The position numbers and the translations under genes are program-made. The notes under the pieces are model-generated. The model searched no databases, was not told where the DNA came from, and worked only from the letters and a program-made list of their open reading frames with translations. A stretch of 64,000 nucleotides of DNA from Brevibacillus brevis (GTDB lineage Bacteria > Bacillota > Bacilli > Brevibacillales > Brevibacillaceae): positions 5,500,001 through 5,564,000 of the forward strand of contig NZ_CP041767.1 in the NCBI RefSeq assembly GCF_022026395.1, given 5' to 3'. Positions 55,743 through 64,000 of this stretch are shown piece by piece (within the stretch, counting starts at the first letter, position 1; every line of letters begins with the position of its first letter).

Positions 55743-57218
55743 TTAACGCTGGCCTAGCATTTGTGCAAACCATGAGCCTTGTGATTGTGACTTGGACATA
55801 GCTTTTTCCATTGAAGAGAATTGTTTCCAATAACGGTTCTCGATCATTTTAAGGCGATCTTCCCAACGATCTATGTCTTTGTTGGTTTGCTCGATTTTTT
55901 TAGAAAGATAGCTATCGTCGTAAATAGATCCAGATGACCCAGCTTCGATTTTTATTTTATCCATGACCTCACTCAATTGACCGTACAAGCGCTCAGCAAC
56001 GCCACTCTCATTATATTTTTTTCCAAGGTCATTTTTTTCATTGCTGAAACTTGTAAACAGTTTCATTACATCTTCGCCATTGTTCCGAATTGCCTCGCGA
56101 AGTTTGGTTTCATTGATGAACAACTTTCCGTTTTCTTGATATGCGTTTTTCCCGCTTGGTGGACCGCCAATACCGATTTCGGATAATGTATCAAAAGCTT
56201 TATTTACACCATCGATTTGCAAAGGAGTACTTGTAGCTCTGCGAAGTTCACTTAAGGCACTTGATAGAATGGGATCCCGCAGAAGTATACCACTTTTTGC
56301 CATGAGATCCATTTTCTCAGCCGTTTTTTCAGGTAATGCTTCTTTTTCCTCATCCAACAACGGCTGGTAACCCTTGTACTTTGGTTCTGAAATCTTTTTA
56401 TTAACCGTTTCAAGGACAGCATTGTACTTGTCGACGAAATCTTTCACCATGTTGTAAATCGTATCTTCGTCAGACTTCGTATTAATCGTTATTGGCGCAT
56501 TTTTGTTGGCTTGCTTCAATGAAATTTCCATGCCATCGAAAGTAATTGTATTTTTATCAGATGTGTAGGATACTCCATTAATTTTAAAGGAAGCAGGTGT
56601 GCCATCTGTTTTCGTCGCGGTTGCATCCTTCAATCCTAAACTATTCCCAGCTGGAGCCTGTACAGTAAAATTACTACCATCATCTGAAGACAATACGAAT
56701 TGATTATTGAAATAGGTAGCTTTCACACCTGAGTTAGAGCTGTTAATTTTACCGATAATCGTTTCAATCGTATCTTTATCCTCAATTTTAACAACTGTAC
56801 TTGCCGCACTTGAATCCTTTTTGAGTGTTAAGTCAAATGTTGACCCGATAGCTGTCTTCGTATCAGGTAAAGTTGAAGTAAACGCAGCAGTAGCAGGTTT
56901 TCCAACTACTGCCGGGTTTTCTATCTCTATCGTATAACTGGACAATGATGTCTGCCCCACAACTTTTACTGAAGCGATAGAGTCATTTTCGGATGTCGCT
57001 ACTTTTTTGTTAAAGCTACTAGACAAACGCAGATTTTTCACCGAGTTTTGAAAATCTGCAAAGACCGTATTCATCTCTCGGTAAGCATCACGTTTCCACT
57101 CAGTACTGTACTTAGTACGTTGCAAACGATTAACAGGCTCTCTTTGAGCCTTCATCAAATCTTTAATAATTTTCTCCGTATCCATTCCTGAAGCCATACC
57201 TGACAAACGGATTCCCAT
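55743..57218 (-). CDS. fliD: Flagellar hook-associated protein 2 (filament cap) FliD
   Basis: 491 residues. Caps the filament and catalyses flagellin polymerisation. N-terminal FliD_N (about 1-105, MGIRLSGMASGMDTEKIIKD) and C-terminal FliD_C (about 240-480, EDTIYNMVKDFVDKYNAVLE, LSKKIEQTNKDIDRWEDRLK) with terminal coiled coils. Follows flaG by 12 bases. Confidence 0.95.
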   Translation of the reverse strand: MGIRLSGMASGMDTEKIIKDLMKAQREPVNRLQRTKYSTEWKRDAYREMNTVFADFQNSVKNLRLSSSFNKKVATSENDSIASVKVVGQTSLSSYTIEIENPAVVGKPATAAFTSTLPDTKTAIGSTFDLTLKKDSSAASTVVKIEDKDTIETIIGKINSSNSGVKATYFNNQFVLSSDDGSNFTVQAPAGNSLGLKDATATKTDGTPASFKINGVSYTSDKNTITFDGMEISLKQANKNAPITINTKSDEDTIYNMVKDFVDKYNAVLETVNKKISEPKYKGYQPLLDEEKEALPEKTAEKMDLMAKSGILLRDPILSSALSELRRATSTPLQIDGVNKAFDTLSEIGIGGPPSGKNAYQENGKLFINETKLREAIRNNGEDVMKLFTSFSNEKNDLGKKYNESGVAERLYGQLSEVMDKIKIEAGSSGSIYDDSYLSKKIEQTNKDIDRWEDRLKMIENRYWKQFSSMEKAMSKSQSQGSWFAQMLGQR

Positions 57219-57230
57219 CTTACTTACCTC

Positions 57231-57566
57231 CTATCTTTTCTCGTCCACTAGTATTCCGATCATTTCATGCATCTTCGCAACCATGTCCATTACTTTTTTT
57301 GAAGGAATTTCACGAATGACCTCATTTGTTTGATCGTTGATGACCTGCACATAGTATTCATTGAGATCTTCATGAAGGGTAAACTTCACATGCGAGCTAG
57401 TTGATTGAAGCCATTTATTTATGCCAGCTATTTCTTGTTCTAGATTCTTATTATTCTGCTGATGTTCTTTTACCGGTACCGATTGCTCCTGAGGCTGACT
57501 ATTCGTTTGAGGAAAATTATTATGCGCTTTCGATTTCCCGAATCCTTGTACTGATCCAACGTCCAT
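57231..57566 (-). CDS. flaG: FlaG-like flagellar protein (YvyC family)
   Basis: 111 residues from ATG 57566, seven bases after GGAGG (a TTG two codons upstream is too close). Disordered N-terminus, then a FlaG domain (about 60-108: VKFTLHEDLNEYYVQVINDQ, EVIREIPSKKVMDMVAKMHE). Role in filament length control reported for relatives. First gene of flaG-fliD-fliS-fliT, behind a sigmaD-like promoter. A hairpin lies beside its RBS. Confidence 0.9.
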   Translation of the reverse strand: MDVGSVQGFGKSKAHNNFPQTNSQPQEQSVPVKEHQQNNKNLEQEIAGINKWLQSTSSHVKFTLHEDLNEYYVQVINDQTNEVIREIPSKKVMDMVAKMHEMIGILVDEKR

Positions 57567-57577
57567 ACTCAATCCTC

Positions 57578-57597
57578 CTTAGGATTTTTTTCCTAAG
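57578..57597 (-). promoter_or_regulatory. RBS-adjacent hairpin in the flaG leader
   Basis: CTTAGGA, six bases, TCCTAAG, whose 3' arm overlaps the start of AAGGAGG. Pairing would sequester part of the flaG RBS. Confidence 0.45.
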
Positions 57598-57601
57598 ATA
57601 G

Positions 57602-57629
57602 TTATCGGTTTTTTCGGGAAAAAGCTTTA
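57602..57629 (-). promoter_or_regulatory. SigmaD-like promoter of flaG-fliDST
   Basis: TAAA (57626-57629), 16 bases, ACCGATAA (57602-57609) on the minus strand against the sigmaD consensus TAAA-N15-GCCGATAT; -10 matches six of eight. Confidence 0.6.
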
Positions 57630-57649
57630 CCTTCTCTATTTATATTATT

Positions 57650-58615
57650 TTACGTTTGCAACGATTCTACGAGAGCCATCGTATTTACTGCGTCATGGAT
57701 GGACATTTCACCTTCATAACCTGCATTACCGGAGAAGTGTATTACCTGATTCAAGAAATGCATCATTTGTTCAGCAAATCCTGGCTTTGTATCCCGATCC
57801 ACTTGATTGGGGGTTAAACGATAAGGCTCTTTATTTCGAAAAGAAACTAGTGCCTCTTCCATATTGGTAAACTGAATTTTTCCATCCTGCAAATACAATT
57901 CGTAATTCCAGTTCCCCATTGAATGCCAATACGCTTGGAATGTAATCGGTATGTTCCTCTTTGCGACGATCAATGCTGCATATCGATGATTAAAAGGCTC
58001 CTCAGACGATTGATTAGAAAAAGCATGAATGGCATCAAGATCCCCGCAGTAATAGCGTATTAAATCTATGCAATGAATACTATTAGCTGTGAACAGCTTC
58101 TCTAATTTCTCTGAAGGATAACCGTTTTCTCGCAATAGTCTATAGCGTTCAAAAACATCCATTCTCATTCCCAGCAGACCGCCTGATTCTTCTATCAGTC
58201 GTTTCGCTTGATCGACTACACTATAGAAGCGGCGGTTAAATCCTACCATTACACTTGCCTGATGCATTCTCGCTAACTGCGACAATTGTCGGGTTTGCTC
58301 CATAGTTAGACCCGGCGGTTTTTCAATTAGCAGGGGAATCCGCGTAGGAATTAGATTCATAGTTACTTCATAAATGCTAGGAAAAGGAACAGCAACGATA
58401 ATACCGTCCAGTTTCTCCGCAGAAATCATATCGTGAATACTAGTGTAAGTTTTTGGGATGCCTAGCACATTTCTTGCTCTTTCATTACTGGCTTCTGTGC
58501 GATTAACAGCTGCAATTACTTTTATTTCCGTTTCTCTGTGTTGATTTAACCAATGGATGGCTTGTATATAATGGGGGGCTATTGACCCCGTACCTATTAT
58601 TCCTAGCGATATCAT
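57650..58615 (-). CDS. Gfo/Idh/MocA oxidoreductase (glycan locus)
   Basis: 321 residues. Rossmann N-domain (GIIGTGSIAPHYIQAI), EKPPGLTMEQ (the EKP motif), and the C-terminal alpha/beta domain. Substrate in this locus unknown; likely a nucleotide-sugar or sugar-acid dehydrogenase. Last gene of the glycan operon, ending about 40 bases before the flaG promoter. RBS GGGGGGAG. AT-rich like its neighbours. Confidence 0.85.
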   Translation of the reverse strand: MISLGIIGTGSIAPHYIQAIHWLNQHRETEIKVIAAVNRTEASNERARNVLGIPKTYTSIHDMISAEKLDGIIVAVPFPSIYEVTMNLIPTRIPLLIEKPPGLTMEQTRQLSQLARMHQASVMVGFNRRFYSVVDQAKRLIEESGGLLGMRMDVFERYRLLRENGYPSEKLEKLFTANSIHCIDLIRYYCGDLDAIHAFSNQSSEEPFNHRYAALIVAKRNIPITFQAYWHSMGNWNYELYLQDGKIQFTNMEEALVSFRNKEPYRLTPNQVDRDTKPGFAEQMMHFLNQVIHFSGNAGYEGEMSIHDAVNTMALVESLQT

Positions 58616-58630
58616 CTGTCTCCCCCCTCA

Positions 58631-59662
58631 CTACGTAAACGAAAACAGTTTGTTACAATATTCTTCATCGGTTATAGGTAAATTGATTACTTTGTTACCT
58701 AAGTGGTGAGAGTAATGAATCCCAATGACTGTTTCTAACGCATCGACAGCAAATTGAGGATTGGCTGGTATGTGGTCCTGTAACATGTTCATTAATAGAT
58801 TTTGGCAAAACTCAATAATGTTTAACTCCAGTTTACACGTTTGCGTTTCATGTAAAGGTGTCCCATAACGAGTGACAGGAAGTTCCCGATCCTGCTCATT
58901 CCGCGCTTCTATAAAATAAGATCGTTGGAGCTCGTTAACAGTAATCCGCCCATATTTCCCGTTAATAACTAGCACAGGAGGAATGCCAAGATCTTCGGTT
59001 AATTCAAAGAACATACGAGTTCCAGCACTGAAGTGTATAATGGCATATCCACCAGGGTCTTTAAAATTTGCTCCTCTTGGATTCGGTACACCTTCATCAT
59101 TTAAAAATCCGCATACTTGTTCAACCTTATCGTCCAATAGGAAACTGGCAAGATCAATAAAGTGAGTACCATTACACCCCATTTGACCACCTCCCATAGA
59201 AAACATCATGCTTTCTACAGGACCGATAACGCCAGATTTCAATTTTTCCCGTAAAAGTAAGTAGTCAGCCGCCCATCTCCGACCATGATTGACAGCTAGC
59301 TTCACTCCTTTTTCACGTGCAATCGACACCATTTCTTGCGCCTGGTGAATTGAAGTGGCAATAGGTTTCTCACAGATAACCCTGTTAACTCCAAATTTTA
59401 TTGCATCTAAAAACAAAGAGTAATGACTAGGTCCATTTGTAGCGATAATCAAGACATCTAGCTGCTCACTCTTCAACATGTCCTCATGATTGGTGTAGAC
59501 ACTAAATTCCTGTTTCGGATACTTTGCCTTTGCTTGTTCGATCACATCTGTTCTTAGATCTGTAACAGCGATTTTAACTGGTTCAGGCAACATTTGAATT
59601 GCTTCTACGTACCTATGTCCCATCGGTCCTAAGCCAATAATCCCTATGGTACTCATACTCAT
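58631..59662 (-). CDS. Gfo/Idh/MocA oxidoreductase (glycan locus)
   Basis: 343 residues. GIIGLGPMGHRYVEAI nucleotide-binding loop, CEKPIATSIHQAQEM and the active-site region HFIDLASFLLD (His after GGGQMGCNGT). A distant relative of the next gene, so probably acts on a related intermediate. Overlaps the SGNH-hydrolase stop by four bases. Confidence 0.85.
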   Translation of the reverse strand: MSMSTIGIIGLGPMGHRYVEAIQMLPEPVKIAVTDLRTDVIEQAKAKYPKQEFSVYTNHEDMLKSEQLDVLIIATNGPSHYSLFLDAIKFGVNRVICEKPIATSIHQAQEMVSIAREKGVKLAVNHGRRWAADYLLLREKLKSGVIGPVESMMFSMGGGQMGCNGTHFIDLASFLLDDKVEQVCGFLNDEGVPNPRGANFKDPGGYAIIHFSAGTRMFFELTEDLGIPPVLVINGKYGRITVNELQRSYFIEARNEQDRELPVTRYGTPLHETQTCKLELNIIEFCQNLLMNMLQDHIPANPQFAVDALETVIGIHYSHHLGNKVINLPITDEEYCNKLFSFT

Positions 59663-60543
59663 GAGTTCATTTGCTCCTTTATCATGTCCACAAGTTGAGG
59701 TAAGGCTGGATGCTGTATTTGATTCATCCGAACAAATTTTATATACTCAACTGTCTTTCCCCAGTCTTGCATTTGGTAAGATAAGTAAATCAAATTGTAT
59801 AAATTATCACCAAAGTACGGAAAAATTTCATACGATTTTATAAAATGCTTGTAGCTAAGCTCCGCATCAGTCTCAAACATCTTGCAACCTGTAACATTTT
59901 CTTGAAATGCCTTTATTATCTCTACAAGACGTCTACTGATTAATTCATTGCCTTTCTTATTCAAGTGATGATCATCTGGCAAGAGATAGACATGAGGATT
60001 GTGACTGTTAATGTACGACTCCATCTCCATAAAAAATACTTGGTGATGATTTTCTCCACTCTTCAATACTTGATTGTACAAGTTTATCTGCTGCAGGATT
60101 CCTGGATAGCGCTTTTCCATCTTAATAGAAGTAGGGCAAATTCCCACGACAATAAGTTTGGTTTCTGGCCGTTTCTGCAAAAGGGTAAGAATAGCACGAT
60201 AATGCTGTTCAAATTCGACAATATTGACCAGTTGTTTACCACCAAGCTCATCTCTTATCCAGCAATCAACAATGCCTACCTGCATAACGATAACATCTGG
60301 CTGAAAGTAAAAAAGATGATCGCCAAATTGGGCAGCTATATCCTTAATGGTTGTAAGCCGTTGCGCACGATTGGTAACAGTAAACCGAACTGTCGGGTAT
60401 GCGTTCAGTAGTTCGTTCTGTAACAAACAACCGTAAGTTTCATCAAAATGAACGGCCAATTCTTTATCCACTTCAGGATCGAAACTTTTTATTCGATGTG
60501 GCCTTGGTAAGGCAAGCGAGTCCCCAAGTATGATTATTTTCAT
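59659..60543 (-). CDS. SGNH/GDSL-type hydrolase (glycan locus)
   Basis: 294 residues from ATG 60543. The N-terminal GDSL block (IILGDSLALPRP) carries the nucleophile Ser; Gly/Asn blocks lie in QVGIVDCW and VGICPT, and the catalytic Asp/His in LPDDHHLNKKGNELI. A C-terminal helical region (about 230-290) may be TPR-like. Probably a sugar O-acetyl/acyl transferase or esterase used for flagellin glycan modification. Follows the SDR gene after 39 bases. Confidence 0.75.
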   Translation of the reverse strand: MKIIILGDSLALPRPHRIKSFDPEVDKELAVHFDETYGCLLQNELLNAYPTVRFTVTNRAQRLTTIKDIAAQFGDHLFYFQPDVIVMQVGIVDCWIRDELGGKQLVNIVEFEQHYRAILTLLQKRPETKLIVVGICPTSIKMEKRYPGILQQINLYNQVLKSGENHHQVFFMEMESYINSHNPHVYLLPDDHHLNKKGNELISRRLVEIIKAFQENVTGCKMFETDAELSYKHFIKSYEIFPYFGDNLYNLIYLSYQMQDWGKTVEYIKFVRMNQIQHPALPQLVDMIKEQMNS

Positions 60544-60582
60544 GTTAATCCCCAACTTTGTGATGTAATTAGTAGTGATCGA

Positions 60583-61410
60583 TTACCAGACTGACAAACC
60601 GCCATCAACTACTATTTGTTGGCCGGTAACATAACTAGATGAATCTGAAGCTAGATACACCAATGCTCCTACCAGCTCTTCTGGCTGCGCCATTCTTGCT
60701 AAAGGTACACGATTCGAATATTTTTGTTTAAACTCCTCATTTTGGCCACTTTCTACACCACCAGGTATGAGTGTATTGACTCGAATCCCTTGTGGTGCCC
60801 AATACGTCGCCAAGTACTTCGTCAGCCCAAGAACAGATGATTTCGATGCGGAGTAGACTGCTGGGGTATTAATTTGCCTGTTCAAATAAAACGAGCCATC
60901 GTATATTCTATTATCCGGTGCAACAATTCCGTAAATAGAGGCTGTTTGTATAATGGAGCCCCCCTTACCCTGAAGGACCATTTGCTTGCCAACGGCTTGT
61001 GCAACTAAAAACATGCCATCTATATTGACAGACATAATTTCCCGCCATTGTTCCATTGAATATTCTTCAAATGGCGCAAAAAAAGCATCTAGATCCTTTG
61101 ATTTACTAGCAGCATTATTATGCAGAATATGTATCTCCCCAAATGCATTTACGACTTCCTCTACCATCTTATTAACCGACTGCTGAGAAGAAACATCACA
61201 AGAGACACCTAAGCACTTTACTCTATACGAGGCCTCGAGTTCTTGAGCAAATGCCCTCGCACCTTCTAAATCAAGGTCAACTACTGCGACATTAGCTCCG
61301 AATTCGGCTAATCCTCTGCAGAAGTGCCTTCCCAAGATACCTAGTCCGCCTGTAACAATTGCTGTTTTTCCCTGTAAATCGAACAATTTTTTATAAGAAT
61401 AAGGTTTCAT
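60583..61410 (-). CDS. Short-chain dehydrogenase, PtmA-like
   Basis: 275 residues. Classical SDR: GGLGILGRHFCRGL, the NAA in LHNNAASK, and catalytic YSASKSSVLG with Tyr and Lys. In Campylobacter jejuni an SDR of this kind, PtmA, acts with PtmF and PtmE in legionaminic-acid synthesis; the neighbouring genes here match that set. Overlaps the cytidylyltransferase gene by 20 bases. Confidence 0.75.
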   Translation of the reverse strand: MKPYSYKKLFDLQGKTAIVTGGLGILGRHFCRGLAEFGANVAVVDLDLEGARAFAQELEASYRVKCLGVSCDVSSQQSVNKMVEEVVNAFGEIHILHNNAASKSKDLDAFFAPFEEYSMEQWREIMSVNIDGMFLVAQAVGKQMVLQGKGGSIIQTASIYGIVAPDNRIYDGSFYLNRQINTPAVYSASKSSVLGLTKYLATYWAPQGIRVNTLIPGGVESGQNEEFKQKYSNRVPLARMAQPEELVGALVYLASDSSSYVTGQQIVVDGGLSVW

Positions 61411-62110
61411 ATAGATCCCTCTTTTGGTTTAGTAAAAAGTCAACAAACATAAAATCAACTTCAGAGTCGATATCAATAGACCGCTCCTCTGGCATTTCAA
61501 AAAGCATGGTATCTTCATAAAAAACCGAATTTGCCCCGTAGAACGCATCGCGACTCCAAACATATATCGAAGCATTCATGTCATAGCATTTTGGTGAATC
61601 TTGTCTTCTTACAATAGCTTGGTCTAGCTTTTTTGATAGTTGAACAAATCCATTTGTGTTTAACTCCACTAAATTAAAGTAGGGTGATCTTCTAGCTGGT
61701 GCAGCCGTTATCACATTGGAGCACTGCTTCCTCTCCAACAATTCAACTGCTCCTTGAATATCCTCAACTATTCGCAACGGGGATGTTGCATCCAAATCAA
61801 CAAGGGTACCAAACGTGACCTTTAATTGTTTTTCAACTTCACTAACGCAATGTTGAATAGCAGGAAGTTTTGCTGACTCATCCGTTGCCATTTGATCGGG
61901 TCTCTCAATAAGAATGTCTGCCCCATATTCCCGTGCTACTTCCAGTATTTCCCTAGAATCACTACTAACTGCTACGCAATCGAACAAGCCCGATTGTTTC
62001 GCCTGTTTTATACTAAATGCAATAAGAGGACGATCCATCAAGGGACGAATATTTTTATTCTTCACCCCTTTTGAGCCTCCTCTTGCGCAAATCGTGCACA
62101 GCCTTTTCAT
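61391..62110 (-). CDS. CMP-nonulosonic acid (NeuA/LegF-like) cytidylyltransferase
   Basis: 239 residues from ATG 62110 (KRLCTICARGGSKGVKNKNI), the defining N-terminal CTP-binding motif of NeuA-type enzymes. DLDATSPLR and CYDMNASIYVWSRDAFYG follow. It activates a nine-carbon acid (sialic, legionaminic or related) as CMP-sugar. Overlaps the upstream oxidoreductase gene by four bases. Confidence 0.87.
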   Translation of the reverse strand: MKRLCTICARGGSKGVKNKNIRPLMDRPLIAFSIKQAKQSGLFDCVAVSSDSREILEVAREYGADILIERPDQMATDESAKLPAIQHCVSEVEKQLKVTFGTLVDLDATSPLRIVEDIQGAVELLERKQCSNVITAAPARRSPYFNLVELNTNGFVQLSKKLDQAIVRRQDSPKCYDMNASIYVWSRDAFYGANSVFYEDTMLFEMPEERSIDIDSEVDFMFVDFLLNQKRDLYETLFL

Positions 62111-63015
62111 TTCGAGACCCAACTCCTTTTCTCATTTGCCTCTTCAATTGCGTTTATCATATTCATTACATCCATTGCTTCTTCTGAATGACAGACATCC
62201 CATACATTGTCTGACAAAACCGCTTCATGTTGCATTTTATATGTATAATCTCTAGAAACCTCAAATGGCTCTGTCCGTTCATTCACGGTTAATGTATTTC
62301 CTATCATATCCACTTTTATCGTATCCTGATCTGTATTCACGATAATAAATCGCTTAGGACTCTTCTCGATATAATTAATATTTATGCTTGCAATAGGACA
62401 CTTCTTCGTCTTTAGCATAATGGAGTAAATATCATCACTATCTATTTCTAAAGAGCTGAATTTCCCGCCGACTGCGGTTAAGCTTTCCCATCCATCTAAT
62501 AACCAATTTACATAATCCAACTCGTGACTCAAGTCTCTGAGAACCCCTCCACCCTCACTTTTCTTAGCTGAATACGTCTTTCGGTAGTCTGCGTGAGGGC
62601 GCCATTGGGGAAGATACTGACCAGTATAAACATGAAGAGATAGTATTTTTTGACCCTGCATGAGCATTTTCAGCTTCTGAATTGCAGGATGGAAACGGAG
62701 ATTATAGCCAACAAAAATGTCAAAGCTATGAGGCGGCATACTTGCTTCCAAATGAAAAAGCGGCTTCTCTACAAGAACCTTCCCTCTATAGCCTTGATTT
62801 TCTAATTCCAAAAGCGTCTGATAATGCTCAGATGTTTTATTTGCAACAATAACATACTGAGGGTTCTCTTTTTGCAAGGCTTCGGAAAGAGCGTGGTAGG
62901 AGCAATCCCAATCAACCTCTCGACTGCTAACCACACAAACTTTGCACCCTAACTCTCTCAATACACGTGCATGTCTCATTCCGATTGATCCAAAGCCAAT
63001 GACGAGCGCCCTCAA
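62107..63015 (-). CDS. Gfo/Idh/MocA oxidoreductase, PtmF-like
   Basis: 302 residues, starts MRALVIGFGSIGMRHARVLR with the Rossmann loop; EKPLFHLEASM and the GGGVLRDLSHELDYVNWL active-site region follow. In the C. jejuni ptm locus a Gfo/Idh member, PtmF, sits beside PtmE and PtmB. Overlaps the nucleotidyltransferase gene by four bases (ATGA). Confidence 0.75.
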   Translation of the reverse strand: MRALVIGFGSIGMRHARVLRELGCKVCVVSSREVDWDCSYHALSEALQKENPQYVIVANKTSEHYQTLLELENQGYRGKVLVEKPLFHLEASMPPHSFDIFVGYNLRFHPAIQKLKMLMQGQKILSLHVYTGQYLPQWRPHADYRKTYSAKKSEGGGVLRDLSHELDYVNWLLDGWESLTAVGGKFSSLEIDSDDIYSIMLKTKKCPIASININYIEKSPKRFIIVNTDQDTIKVDMIGNTLTVNERTEPFEVSRDYTYKMQHEAVLSDNVWDVCHSEEAMDVMNMINAIEEANEKRSWVSK

Positions 63016-64000
63016 CTGAATACCTCCATATACTCTTTGTTCGCTTTTTCAAAATCAGCAATGCGCCCAATATCCAACCAATACTCTCTAATCGGGAATG
63101 CGATTGTTTGCTGTTCTTGCTTCATCAATTGCTCAAACAAACTTGGCATATCCAAGTTTTCATTATGTGGAATGTGTTCTAAAACTTGCGGATCCATGAC
63201 ATAAATGCCTGCGTTGACAAAATATCGCTGAATCGGCTTTTCCTCTATAGCTGTCAGTCGATGCTTATCTAACCGGACAACACCATATGGAACTTGATAT
63301 TCGTACTCTCGAACGCACATTGTTGCTTTTGCTTGATACGTCTTGTGAAAATCTAATAGTTGTTCAAAATTCACCTTTGTTAGTAAGTCACCGTTCATGA
63401 CAAAAAAAGGTTCCACTGGCTTGTCTGGCAATAAACTTAATGCTCCTGCCGTACCCAATGACTCCTTTTCTTGCAAATAGCAAATAGTAACACCCCATCG
63501 CTCACCGGTGCCAAAATAGTCCTGAATCATCTCTGCCTTGTATTTCACTGAGATATAAAACTTATGGAATCCTTGATCAATGAAACTCTGCAAAATCGTT
63601 TCCAATAATGGCTTGTTCCCAACTGCCAATAAAGGTTTGGGGCAATCATGCGTTAATGGATGAAGGCGAGTTCCCAATCCACCGGCCATTAGAACCACCC
63701 AATTGTCCTTTTTTTTCGGACGCAAAAGGTCATTTAACATCTCTACATGCACAATTCGCCCGTCTTCATCAACAATCGGAATTTGATGAAGATGCTTGAT
63801 TTTCATGAGGGCAAGGATATTCTCTTTTGAGTCATACGGAGAAGCTACCGTAGGATATGGATTCATAATTGTGGAGGTAGGATCTTGAAGCCCCCTTCCC
63901 TTTAGCAAGCCTCTCCGGATGTCACCATCTGTTACAGTGCCGAGCAATCTATCATTTTCATCTGCAACTAAAGCAATTTGTCTGGCATTCTTATCGATAA
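63012..64000 (-). CDS. CBS-domain sugar nucleotidyltransferase, PtmE-like, partial
   Basis: About 330 residues visible; open beyond the right edge (no stop, and the ATG/TTG inside the window is not a true start). CBS domains (about the first 80 visible residues: ALVADENDRLLGTVTDGDIR) are fused to a nucleotidyltransferase with LMAGGLGTRLHPLTHDCPKP, VMNGDLLTKVNF and NAGIYVMDP. PtmE of C. jejuni has this architecture and makes GDP-glucosamine for legionaminic-acid synthesis. First visible gene of the glycan operon. Confidence 0.82.
   Translation of the reverse strand, partial: IDKNARQIALVADENDRLLGTVTDGDIRRGLLKGRGLQDPTSTIMNPYPTVASPYDSKENILALMKIKHLHQIPIVDEDGRIVHVEMLNDLLRPKKKDNWVVLMAGGLGTRLHPLTHDCPKPLLAVGNKPLLETILQSFIDQGFHKFYISVKYKAEMIQDYFGTGERWGVTICYLQEKESLGTAGALSLLPDKPVEPFFVMNGDLLTKVNFEQLLDFHKTYQAKATMCVREYEYQVPYGVVRLDKHRLTAIEEKPIQRYFVNAGIYVMDPQVLEHIPHNENLDMPSLFEQLMKQEQQTIAFPIREYWLDIGRIADFEKANKEYMEVFS

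Noticed and set aside
1..64000. tRNA, rRNA, T-box leaders, CRISPR arrays, insertion sequences, prophage
   Set aside because: No candidate seen by reading; arginine and histidine operons have no T-box-like leader in front of them.

Overview
The window reads as chromosomal DNA of a motile, endospore-forming Gram-positive bacterium. It has about 63 genes (two run off the edges), no rRNA or tRNA genes, no insertion sequence and no CRISPR array. The organism is inferred from a spore germination permease, a sporulation-type sensor kinase, an EnvC/FtsEX/CtpB/MinJ division block, short-form HisG with HisZ, HPr kinase, long-form HPF, and gene neighbourhoods (hpf-secA-prfB, cccB, ftsEX, ctpB-minJ, uvrBA, yvlD-hprK, yvoF-hisZ, flaG-fliD-fliS-fliT) that match the Bacillus subtilis chromosome. 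The interleaved arginine cluster and middling base composition suggest Brevibacillus or another Paenibacillaceae member; this is inference, not a database match.

Layout. 1-6.3 kb: histidine operon hisZ-G-D-B-H-A-F-I, read leftward, mostly with overlapping or touching ends. 6.3-14 kb: yvoF, hprK, yvlD, an HD phosphohydrolase and uvrBA behind a LexA-type box. 14.1-15.1 kb: an orphan FlgD with a triplicated C-terminal domain. 15.1-22.7 kb: a secreted YcdB/YcdC-like protein, then the division/cell-wall block minJ-ctpB-envC-ftsX-ftsE. 23-27.5 kb: accessory genes (iron alcohol dehydrogenase, two AT-rich unknowns, germination permease, acetamidase/formamidase). 27.6-30.3 kb: argGH. 30.6-33.4 kb: a histidine phosphatase and a small operon made of a tandem structured 5' leader, a 25-residue hydrophobic peptide, a terminator hairpin, a DUF5317-type membrane protein and a membrane HD-GYP protein. 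33.4-41.9 kb: argC-B-D, carA-B and argF, without argJ. 42-50.9 kb: cccB, a YciI protein, a PAS kinase, prfB with its programmed frameshift, secA, hpf and a second HD-GYP protein. 50.9-54.6 kb: a cold-shock protein, an amino-acid ABC transporter (permease and binding protein only) with tandem DnaA-box sequences upstream, and a MotAB pair. 54.8-57.6 kb: yjfB and fliT-fliS-fliD-flaG. 57.6-64 kb: seven translationally coupled sugar genes that resemble a legionaminic/sialic-acid-type flagellin glycosylation locus.

Main points of interest. The least explained structure is the 5' leader at 33182-33324: two copies of a hairpin with different paired stems but nearly identical 16-base loops, lying just downstream of a good promoter and just upstream of a peptide gene and an HD-GYP operon. 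This is the best candidate for an undescribed regulatory system. Arginine promoters carry matching ArgR-like boxes over their -35 elements, and the carA promoter is built into the argD terminator.
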